NCBI GenBank assembly: GCA_045601285.1
Contig: JAZRZJ010000038.1
Span: 3,517 to 67,516, forward strand
Direction: 5' to 3'
Source of the DNA: F23-B02 sp045601285
GTDB taxonomy: Bacteria > Bacillota > Clostridia > Oscillospirales > Oscillospiraceae
DNA length: 64,000 nucleotides
The notes beneath the pieces were generated by a model that was not told the origin of the DNA, made no database searches, and saw only the letters and a list, made by a program, of their open reading frames with translations. The translations under genes and the position numbers were made by a program. Position 1 is the first letter of the stretch; each line of letters begins with the position of its first letter. Positions 57,359-64,000 of this stretch are shown piece after piece.

Positions 57359-58786
57359 ATGTTTAAAACCGCAAAAGAAGTTCAGAGCTTCATTAAAGAA
57401 AACGGCATCAGGTTCGTTGATTTCAAGATGACCGACCTTCACGGTCGCTGGCGTCATCTCACTATCCCCGCTGAAAGATTTGACGAGGATACTCTCGTTT
57501 CCGGTATAGGCTTCGATGGCTCCAACTACGGCTATGCCATGGTAGAAAAGAGCGATATGGTATTCATTCCCGATATCGCCACCGCAATTGTCGACCCCTT
57601 TGTCGCGGCTCCCACGCTCACCATGATAGGTGACGTAATGGTTATCGAAAACCCCGAAAACCGTCCCTTTGACCAGTATCCCCGCAATGTTGCAAAGCGC
57701 TCAATTGCCTATATGCAGGAGCTCGGCATTGCAGATGAAATGATTATCGGACCCGAGTACGAGTTCCACGTGTTCGACGGCATGGAGTATTCCATGAAGC
57801 CCAACTCTCTCGGCTATCATCTGGAGTGCGAGGAATCCGTTTGGGCGGCAAACGAGCCCGGCAGCAACGGCTTCCACACCCAGCCTCACGGCGGCTATCA
57901 CGCAGATAAGCCCTCCGACCTCACCTTCGACCTGCGCAATCAGATGTGTGAGGAGCTGAAGCGCTGGGGCGTTGAGGTCAAGTATCATCACCACGAGGTA
58001 GGCGGCTCCGGTCAGCTTGAAATCGAGGTCGAGCTGGGCGAAATGACCAAGCTTGCAGACGGTACGATGGCGGCAAAGTATGTTATCCGCAACACCGCAG
58101 CCCAGAACGGCATGACCGCAACCCTCATGCCCAAGCCCGTTTACGGCGAGGCAGGCAACGGTATGCACGTACATATGCTTCTCAAGAAGGACGGCAAGCC
58201 CGTATTCTACGATGAAAACAACTATGCACAGCTTTCCGATACCGCCCTTTACTTTATCGGCGGTCTCCTGACCCATGTGCGCTCTCTCTGCGCTATCACC
58301 AATCCCTCCACCAACTCCTATAAGCGCCTTATCCCCGGCTTCGAGGCACCCGTAACCATCGGCTTTGCCACCGCAAACCGCAGCGCCGTTGTGCGTATTC
58401 CCGCCTATGTAAAGAGCCCCGACAAAAAGCGCTTTGAGCTTCGCAACCCCGATGCAATGTGCAATCCCTACTATGCCTATGCCGCTATCCTCATGGCAGG
58501 TCTTGACGGCGTGAAGAACAGGATTGACCCCATGGATAAGAATTGGGGTCCCTTCGACTTCAACCTCTTTAACCTCTCCGATGAGGAGAAGGCAAAGCTG
58601 GGCCATCTTCCCGCAAGCCTTGATGAAGCTCTTGACGCACTGGAGGAGGATTACGAATACCTCACTGCAGGCGGCGTATTCCCCGAGACTCTCATCAAAA
58701 CATGGATCAAGACCATTCGTGCCGAGGCACGCAGGATAAACAGCATTCCTCACCCCGCAGAGTTCGAGATGTACTATGACCTGTAA
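57359..58786 (+). CDS. glnA: Glutamine synthetase, type I
   Basis: A 475-residue enzyme assimilating ammonia into glutamine. Signatures: FVDFKMTDLHGRW, GFDGSNYGYAMVEKSDM, GPEYEFHVF, HHHEVGGSGQLEIEV, GNGMHVHMLL, NPSTNSYKRLIPGFEAPV and KRFELRNPDAMCNPY. Where enteric enzymes have the adenylylated tyrosine (NLYDL), this one reads NLFNL near residue 403, so control by adenylylation is ruled out. Codons are strongly biased. TAGGGGGAAG precedes the ATG. It stands alone between a promoter and a terminator. Confidence 0.95.
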   Translation: MFKTAKEVQSFIKENGIRFVDFKMTDLHGRWRHLTIPAERFDEDTLVSGIGFDGSNYGYAMVEKSDMVFIPDIATAIVDPFVAAPTLTMIGDVMVIENPENRPFDQYPRNVAKRSIAYMQELGIADEMIIGPEYEFHVFDGMEYSMKPNSLGYHLECEESVWAANEPGSNGFHTQPHGGYHADKPSDLTFDLRNQMCEELKRWGVEVKYHHHEVGGSGQLEIEVELGEMTKLADGTMAAKYVIRNTAAQNGMTATLMPKPVYGEAGNGMHVHMLLKKDGKPVFYDENNYAQLSDTALYFIGGLLTHVRSLCAITNPSTNSYKRLIPGFEAPVTIGFATANRSAVVRIPAYVKSPDKKRFELRNPDAMCNPYYAYAAILMAGLDGVKNRIDPMDKNWGPFDFNLFNLSDEEKAKLGHLPASLDEALDALEEDYEYLTAGGVFPETLIKTWIKTIRAEARRINSIPHPAEFEMYYDL

Positions 58787-58796
58787 TTTCAGCCTT

Positions 58797-58824
58797 AAAA
58801 GCCCGCTTCGGCGGGCTTTTGATT
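58797..58824 (+). terminator. glnA terminator
   Basis: AAAAGCCCGC, TTCG loop, GCGGGCTTTT. Confidence 0.92.
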
Positions 58825-58897
58825 TTTACTACAAAAATTAAAACAAATAACGGTAATATATCTAAATAATATCGAAGAAAATTTACAATTTGGCATA

Positions 58898-58926
58898 TTG
58901 CAGGTTTACGTAATGTGTGATAATAT
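58898..58926 (+). promoter_or_regulatory. Promoter of the large SLH protein gene
   Basis: TTGCAG (58898-58903), 17 bases, TAATAT (58921-58926). Confidence 0.4.
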
Positions 58927-58980
58927 ATAAAGAGCTTATTTAAATTGTATAATTTTAAAACAATACAAGGGGGAAACACT

Positions 58981-61900
58981 ATGAAAAAACGTGTTATCAG
59001 CTTTGTGTTGGTTGTTCTGATGCTTGCAACTTTGATGCCCTTCGGAGCTTTTGCTCTGGGCGATATTGCAGTCACAAAACAGCCCACATCCCAAACGGTA
59101 TATGCGGGTGAAACCGCAGTATTTCAGTTTGAGGCAAAAAGAACCGGCACACTCACCGGAGGAGATGTCAATTACCTTTGGTTTGATGCCGACGAAATTG
59201 ATTTGAGCGGACTGGACTTCTTGCTTAAGATTTCCGCTGTTCTGAACAAGGCGCTGGACACAGACGAGACACTTGTGCTTAATAATGTAACGTCCGATAT
59301 GGACGGAATGAATATCCGCTGTGCCGCGTGGTATGTGGACGGCCTGAACAAGAGAGGCATTGTTCTCAGCGATACCGTTACCCTTCATGTAAAGATTCAC
59401 GAGGCATGCGCTGTGCATTCCCTTGTTTATCATGCGGCGAAGGCTCCCACCTGTATCGGTGATGGCAGCATTGAATACTGGCAGTGCGATGTATGCCACA
59501 GAATCTACATGGACAGCGCGGCAAAACTTGAAATCACCCTCAAGGACACTGTTGTGCCTAAAGATCCTTCCGCACACGATATGGAACACCATGACCGGGT
59601 TGAGCCCACCTGCAGGAAGGACGGCAACATCGAGTACTGGCAGTGCGAGCTCTGCGGCAACAGATACGATAATCCCGAAGGAACGGGCAATACCCTGAAG
59701 CTCAGCGATATTGAAATTGATAACAGCAAAGCAAAGCATCAGCTTACCGTTGTTCCCTATAAGGCGGCAACCTGCTGCGAAGAGGGCAACAAGGAATATT
59801 ACGTCTGTGATGTCTGCGGGGATTACTTCAATGCTGCAGGTACTGTTGAGTACAGCAAGAGCGATGTTAAGCTTCCCGTAGTTCCTCACACCACGGCTTT
59901 CGATTATGATGAGACTTACCACTGGCAGTACTGCATCGTGTGCGGCACCATCATTGAAAATACCACCGAAGCACACAATGATGCACAGCACAAGGCAACC
60001 TGCTGCTCCAAGGCAATCTGCGAGTGCGGCTATAAGCACGGCGATTTTGACATTGACAATCACGTAAACACAGAGATCCGCGAATTCAAGGAAGCTACCA
60101 CAGAAGCACCCGGCTACACCGGTGATGTATGGTGCCTTGACTGTGGCAGAATGCTTGAAAAGGGACATGAGAGCGACCAGCTCTGCGCACATAATCTTCA
60201 GCATTTTGACGCAAAGGAAGAAGGCTGCGAACACTGCGAAGACGGCGGCATCGGCAATATTGAATACTGGTACTGCGACAAGTGCGGCTGCTACTTCACT
60301 GATGAAAACGCAAAAAATGAAGTAAGCGCAGATGATGTTTTCATCGAGGCTCACCCCCATTACATATCATTTTTCGGTGAGACTACCGCAAATATTTCAA
60401 TCCAGCAATATGCATACAATTCAGTAGGACACTGGAAAGAATGCAAATACTGCCATTATCAGTATAACGTACCTTCCTCTCATACATTCATTTCTCTGAA
60501 TATATACACCTGCTGCAGCGGTAACACCTGCCTTGCCTGCGGCTATGACGACGGTCAGCGCAACCCCGGCAATCACGTGGGCGGAACTGAAATCGTGGGT
60601 GTCTGTGAGCCCGAAGACACGAATCCCGGCTACACCGGTGATACAGTATGCCTTGGCTGCGGAGAGATTCTGCAGAAGGGTTGGGAATACTATCCCGTAT
60701 GCGAGGACGGCAAATGCGCCGACCACCTGAAGCATATTGCAGCAGTTCCCGGCACCTGCACCGCAGACGGCACTCTGGAGCACTGGCAGTGCGTGAAGTG
60801 CGGCAATATCTACATGGACGCAAAAGCAACCATTCCCGGCGATAAGGACACCATTGTTGATGAATGCACCGGACATGAGCTCCACCCCGGTTCCGATGCC
60901 CTCAGTTCCGTTGACATTATTTCCCTTGCAAGCAGAATGGGCTGGGAAGTAAACGATATACTTGCAATTATTGGAAGCGGCAACTTCTCTGAGCTTTCTT
61001 TAATCAACGTCGATGATTTTCTTGACAAAATAACAGTTGCGGACATCGACCATTGCCACGATGACACATATCATTGGCTCGGCTGTCAGAAGTGCGGCAA
61101 GAGCTTTGCGGATATCCGCGATGAACTTGAGAAGCAGGGACTCTACATTAACGAAAAGTGGTATCAGCTCAGCGAAAAGCAGGAGCACAGCGGCGGCCAT
61201 GCAACCTGCTGCACCAAAGCGGTTTGCGATGTATGCGGTGAAGAATACGGCGAAATCGGCGATCACGAGTATGAAAAGGTTGTGATTCCCGCAACCTGCA
61301 CCGAGCCCGGCTGCATTAAATATGTCTGCACCGGCTGCGGACTTGTTGACGAAAGCCGCACAGAAAGCTTCCCCGCACTTGGCCACCAGTACGAGAAGGG
61401 CGTCTGCACCCGCGTTGACTCTGACGGACATCAGTGCGGTGCAAGAGTCACCAATCCGTTCTGGGACGTAAGCAATAAGGATCAGTATTACACCGCAATC
61501 ATGTGGGCATATACCTATGACCCGCAGATTACCTCGGGTACTGATGAAACACACTTCAGCCCCAGCTCCCCCTGCACTCGCGGTCAGGTTGTAACGTTCC
61601 TCTGGCGTGCCGCAGGCCGTCCGGAACCCGCAAGCCTTAATAATCCCTTCAGCGATGTGTTCAGCACCGGCGCCTGCGCACCCTTCTACAAGGCAATTCT
61701 GTGGGCAGCAGAGCAGGGAATAACCACCGGCTACAATGACGGAACCTTCAAGCCCAGCAAGACCGTTTCCCGTGCAGAGTTCGTAACATTCCTCTGGCGT
61801 TACTTTGGTGAGCCCGCCTCAAGAGGAAGCGTTGCAGGCTTTGCCGATGCAGCCTCAATAGCAACACCCTTCCGCGCGGCAGTTGCATGGGCTGTTGAAA

Positions 61901-62013
61901 ACGGCATCACCACCGGCTATCAGGACAATACCTTCCGTCCCAATGTAACCTGCAATCGCTGGCAGGTAGTTATGTTCATGTACCGCGCCATCGGCGAAGG
62001 CAAGGCATACTGA
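58981..62013 (+). CDS. Large cysteine-rich SLH surface protein
   Basis: A 1010-residue exported protein. A signal peptide (1-26, ending GAFA) is followed by an Ig-like domain (about 28-140, ITVTKQP-type start) and then a long series of cysteine modules (about 140-820). At least four follow the pattern TC-x2-G-x-IEYWQC-x2-CG-x-Y (for instance APTCIGDGSIEYWQCDVC and PGTCTADGTLEHWQC), each probably binding a metal or forming disulfides. The C-terminus (about 830-1005) has three SLH modules (FWDVSNKDQYYTAI; FSDVFSTGACAPFYKAI; FADAASIATPFRAAV). It should be a wall-bound surface or adhesion protein. The ATG at 58981 has AAGGGGGAAAC before it. Confidence 0.82.
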   Translation: MKKRVISFVLVVLMLATLMPFGAFALGDIAVTKQPTSQTVYAGETAVFQFEAKRTGTLTGGDVNYLWFDADEIDLSGLDFLLKISAVLNKALDTDETLVLNNVTSDMDGMNIRCAAWYVDGLNKRGIVLSDTVTLHVKIHEACAVHSLVYHAAKAPTCIGDGSIEYWQCDVCHRIYMDSAAKLEITLKDTVVPKDPSAHDMEHHDRVEPTCRKDGNIEYWQCELCGNRYDNPEGTGNTLKLSDIEIDNSKAKHQLTVVPYKAATCCEEGNKEYYVCDVCGDYFNAAGTVEYSKSDVKLPVVPHTTAFDYDETYHWQYCIVCGTIIENTTEAHNDAQHKATCCSKAICECGYKHGDFDIDNHVNTEIREFKEATTEAPGYTGDVWCLDCGRMLEKGHESDQLCAHNLQHFDAKEEGCEHCEDGGIGNIEYWYCDKCGCYFTDENAKNEVSADDVFIEAHPHYISFFGETTANISIQQYAYNSVGHWKECKYCHYQYNVPSSHTFISLNIYTCCSGNTCLACGYDDGQRNPGNHVGGTEIVGVCEPEDTNPGYTGDTVCLGCGEILQKGWEYYPVCEDGKCADHLKHIAAVPGTCTADGTLEHWQCVKCGNIYMDAKATIPGDKDTIVDECTGHELHPGSDALSSVDIISLASRMGWEVNDILAIIGSGNFSELSLINVDDFLDKITVADIDHCHDDTYHWLGCQKCGKSFADIRDELEKQGLYINEKWYQLSEKQEHSGGHATCCTKAVCDVCGEEYGEIGDHEYEKVVIPATCTEPGCIKYVCTGCGLVDESRTESFPALGHQYEKGVCTRVDSDGHQCGARVTNPFWDVSNKDQYYTAIMWAYTYDPQITSGTDETHFSPSSPCTRGQVVTFLWRAAGRPEPASLNNPFSDVFSTGACAPFYKAILWAAEQGITTGYNDGTFKPSKTVSRAEFVTFLWRYFGEPASRGSVAGFADAASIATPFRAAVAWAVENGITTGYQDNTFRPNVTCNRWQVVMFMYRAIGEGKAY

Positions 62014-62032
62014 TTAATACCAAAATAAGTCT

Positions 62033-62092
62033 ACAATATGTATAATAAAATCCGACGGCAGACTTGCCGTCGGATTTTATTATACATATTGT
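62033..62092 (+). terminator. Terminator with a perfect 28-bp stem
   Basis: ACAATATGTATAATAAAATC and the following CGACGGCA pair without error to the bases after a GACT loop. It is much longer than a normal terminator stem. It follows the SLH gene. Confidence 0.85.
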
Positions 62093-62164
62093 GTGGTATA
62101 TATGGCAATTTTGCACAAAAAGCATCATTGTAAATGGACAAATTAATGAAATAGTATAAATAAA

Positions 62165-62193
62165 TTGACTTTGAAAGACTAAAGAGCTAAAAT
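62165..62193 (+). promoter_or_regulatory. Promoter of the dehydratase-family operon
   Basis: TTGACT (62165-62170), 17 bases, TAAAAT (62188-62193). Confidence 0.6.
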
Positions 62194-62252
62194 ATTAACA
62201 AGCTAATAAAATCGGCATTATAATTAGCAAAAATTGATTGGGGGAATAAACA

Positions 62253-63449
62253 ATGAGAGATCTAAAGCATCTGCAATACTTTGAAGACCTCCTTCAGGAG
62301 GCCAACAATGAGCTCATTGTCAAGGCTAAGAGCGAGGGTAAAGTCTGCGCTGCATTCCTGTGCGAGAATACACCCGAGCCTCTTATGAACCTTGGCGGTA
62401 CCTTCGGTGTGCGTCTGTTTGCACCGAATACGGGCTCTATGGATATTGCAACCTACTACATGACCAGCCTGCTGTGCGAAAACAGCCGCGCTCTGCTTGA
62501 AAGAGCAATTGAAGGCGGCTTCAACTTCGCCGACTGTCTGGTTGCACCCGACGGCTGTACCATGATAAACCGTGCCGCAGAGAATATGGAGCTGCTGCAC
62601 ACCATGGACGGCGGCGATCCCAGATTCTTCTATGAGAACATGGAAATCGCACTTAAGGCTGACGAAAACGGCGTTAACCTTATGAAGCTGCAGTGCCAGA
62701 ACCACATCCTGACTCCTCTGGCAGAAAACTACGGCATCGACACCTCCGACAAGGCTATCCGCGAGGCTGTCAAGGAGCATAATGAAATCTGCGAGCTCAT
62801 CATGGCGCTGAGCCAGTTCCGCAAGGAAGAGAAGCCCAGGATCACCGGCTATGAATTTGCGGTATTCACTCTTGCTACATACGTCTGCCCCAAGTATCTC
62901 ATCAAGGAAAAGCTGCAGGAAACCCTGAAGGAAGTTGCCAAGAGAGAACCCGACGACAAGCCCTACCGCGCACGCGTTGCCGTTGTCGGCTCCGAGATCG
63001 ACGACCTCAGCCTCATCAAGCTCATTGAGGACTGCGGTGCTTATGTTGCAGCCGACCGCTACTGCTTCGGCGCATTCCCCGGCAGACTTCCCATCAAGAT
63101 GACCGACGATGAGGATGCTTTCACCCAGGTTTGCCGTCACTACGTAATGATGAGCCAGTGTCCTCGCTACATGGATATGCCCAAGGTATACGGACGCAAG
63201 CAGTATGTTGCTGACCTTGCCAAGGAATACGGAGTTGACGGCATTATCTATGAGCAGGTCAACTTCTGTGACCCCTGGGCATACGAGAAGCTTCTCGGCT
63301 CCACCATGCTTCAGGATGACTACGGCTACCCCGTTCTCGCAGTCAACAGACCCTACAACATTGCATCCTCTATCGGACAGATGCGCACTCGCGTACAGGC
63401 ATTCGTAGAAAGCATTGAGATCAAGAAGATTCAGGGAGGTGCCAAGTAA
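62253..63449 (+). CDS. 2-hydroxyacyl-CoA dehydratase-family subunit
   Basis: A 398-residue protein with the layout of the 2-hydroxyglutaryl-CoA/benzoyl-CoA reductase subunit family. Seen are an N-terminal CENTPEPLMNLGG segment, a central VAPDGCTMINRAAE cysteine site, VAVVGSEIDDLSLIKLIEDCGAYVAADRYC (a second Rossmann-like half) and DGIIYEQVNFCDPWAYEKLL near the end with a third cysteine, the usual 4Fe-4S ligands. Such proteins dehydrate 2-hydroxyacyl-CoA esters in amino-acid fermentation, with an ATP-dependent activator. The substrate is not evident. TGGGGGAATA precedes the ATG. The next gene overlaps its stop (TAATG). Confidence 0.78.
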   Translation: MRDLKHLQYFEDLLQEANNELIVKAKSEGKVCAAFLCENTPEPLMNLGGTFGVRLFAPNTGSMDIATYYMTSLLCENSRALLERAIEGGFNFADCLVAPDGCTMINRAAENMELLHTMDGGDPRFFYENMEIALKADENGVNLMKLQCQNHILTPLAENYGIDTSDKAIREAVKEHNEICELIMALSQFRKEEKPRITGYEFAVFTLATYVCPKYLIKEKLQETLKEVAKREPDDKPYRARVAVVGSEIDDLSLIKLIEDCGAYVAADRYCFGAFPGRLPIKMTDDEDAFTQVCRHYVMMSQCPRYMDMPKVYGRKQYVADLAKEYGVDGIIYEQVNFCDPWAYEKLLGSTMLQDDYGYPVLAVNRPYNIASSIGQMRTRVQAFVESIEIKKIQGGAK

Positions 63450-64000
63450 TGAAGACTGTTGTTGTTGTATACAATACCAAGAAGAAAAAGGGCGAAACTC
63501 AATACGGTAAGCTCTTTAATGAAGGCAAGGTAAGAAAACGCCGTGAGTGGCGCGGACTCAAGGACACCCTCTATGATTTCAGCAGATGGCTGTATCTGTG
63601 GGGCATCGTTATCGATGTTACCATGTCCAAGGGCGCGATCAAGGGCCTGTTCCGCTACCGCTGGATGTCCAACTATCTGGCAGTTCCCCACGCAATCGAC
63701 AAGTTCACCATGGGCCAGCGTGATGAGACCCTGCGCATCACCCATACCGCAATGGACTTCGTCGTAAAGGACGTTGCAAAGTGCATCAAGGAGACCCTCC
63801 GCGGTGACCGCCGCTGCGGAAACGACGTGGAATTCTCCAACAAGTGCGTCCTCTCCGACGAGAACGCAATGACCGTTTTCATGATGGGCTTCCCCATGCT
63901 GAAAGCCATCCTGCGTGAGATCCCCTGCATGTTCTCCGCAAATATCATGACCCAGCAGTCCACAATGCATTATCTTGACGTTGCACAGCGCTTCGGTATT
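63449..64000 (+). CDS. Partial gene, probable partner subunit of the dehydratase-type enzyme
   Basis: An open reading frame of 184 codons running off the end of the window. It starts MKTVVVVYNTKKKKGE at an ATG overlapping the stop of the previous gene, with AGGGAGGTG before it. It continues without a stop to base 64000. The region SNKCVLSDENAMTVFMMGFP and CMFSANIMTQQSTMHYLDVA near the visible end resembles 2-hydroxyacyl-CoA dehydratase-related proteins, but the family is not certain. Codon use is strongly biased, like that of its neighbour. It is most likely translationally coupled to it. Confidence 0.6.
   Translation, partial: MKTVVVVYNTKKKKGETQYGKLFNEGKVRKRREWRGLKDTLYDFSRWLYLWGIVIDVTMSKGAIKGLFRYRWMSNYLAVPHAIDKFTMGQRDETLRITHTAMDFVVKDVAKCIKETLRGDRRCGNDVEFSNKCVLSDENAMTVFMMGFPMLKAILREIPCMFSANIMTQQSTMHYLDVAQRFGI

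Overview
The window looks like a chromosomal stretch of an anaerobic, endospore-forming member of the Clostridia (Bacillota), most likely an uncultured gut Oscillospirales-type lineage. The reasons are: spoIIID, spoVAD, spoVAE and a SpoIIQ-like M23 protein; strictly anaerobic redox enzymes (NfnAB-type transhydrogenase, 2-hydroxyacyl-CoA dehydratase family, FeoAB, EFR1-type ferredoxin); S-layer-homology proteins; strong AGGAGG-type ribosome binding sites; and many palindromic intergenic repeats. The assignment rests on gene content only.

Layout. 1-2360: an ECF sigma factor operon with a putative anti-sigma or sensor membrane protein and an SLH protein. 2399-8883: a mirror-image locus in which two paralogous ~880-residue iron-sulfur flavoproteins are divergently transcribed and each is followed by its own hypA-like gene. 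8884-9457: a repeat island. 9458-10201: an EFR1-type flavodoxin/ferredoxin protein. 10243-12677: a four-gene operon of ABC ATPase, ABC-2 permease, barnase-like lipoprotein and barstar. 12764-20735: trmO, an M3-like lipoprotein peptidase, plsY, an orphan 77-residue gene, an AGCS symporter, a tandem repeat array, an MFS carrier and a GntR regulator. 21105-23361: nfnA-nfnB. 23602-27566: aldose epimerase, feoA-feoB-feoB-associated protein behind a double-palindrome operator, a MITE-like element and a 42-residue membrane peptide. 27619-32893: an EF-G-like GTPase, a catalytically degenerate P-type-ATPase-like protein and rlmB.

33053-42910: a pseudo-rhomboid with a zinc ribbon, a PQQ-type beta-propeller protein, a radical SAM enzyme, trmL and the glycolytic cluster pgk-tpiA-gpmI-eno, then an M23 (SpoIIQ-like) protein. 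42991-43174: tRNA-Met and tRNA-Glu, followed by decayed repeats that carry tRNA fragments. 43742-49533: a UbiB-family kinase with an unknown membrane protein, a ~310-bp nested palindromic repeat, a Nudix hydrolase, an ArsB/SLC13-type transporter, a YhcC-type radical SAM protein and a small P-loop protein. 49693-51797: rplU-rpmA-obgE. 52729-55247: ackA divergent from tmcAL. 55479-57194: spoIIID-spoVAD-spoVAE. 57359-64000: glnA, a large cysteine-rich SLH surface protein, and the start of a 2-hydroxyacyl-CoA dehydratase-type operon that runs off the window.

How it fits together. Energy metabolism is the main theme: glycolysis, acetate kinase, NfnAB-type electron bifurcation between NADH, NADPH and ferredoxin, glutamine synthetase and 2-hydroxyacyl-CoA dehydration are all here. 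Three proteins reuse the same NfnB/GltD-type flavoprotein core. The most unusual items are the mirrored flavoprotein/hypA locus, the ABC-exporter/barnase/barstar operon, the dead P-type ATPase and pseudo-rhomboid, and several dispersed palindromic repeat families, some of which double as terminators.
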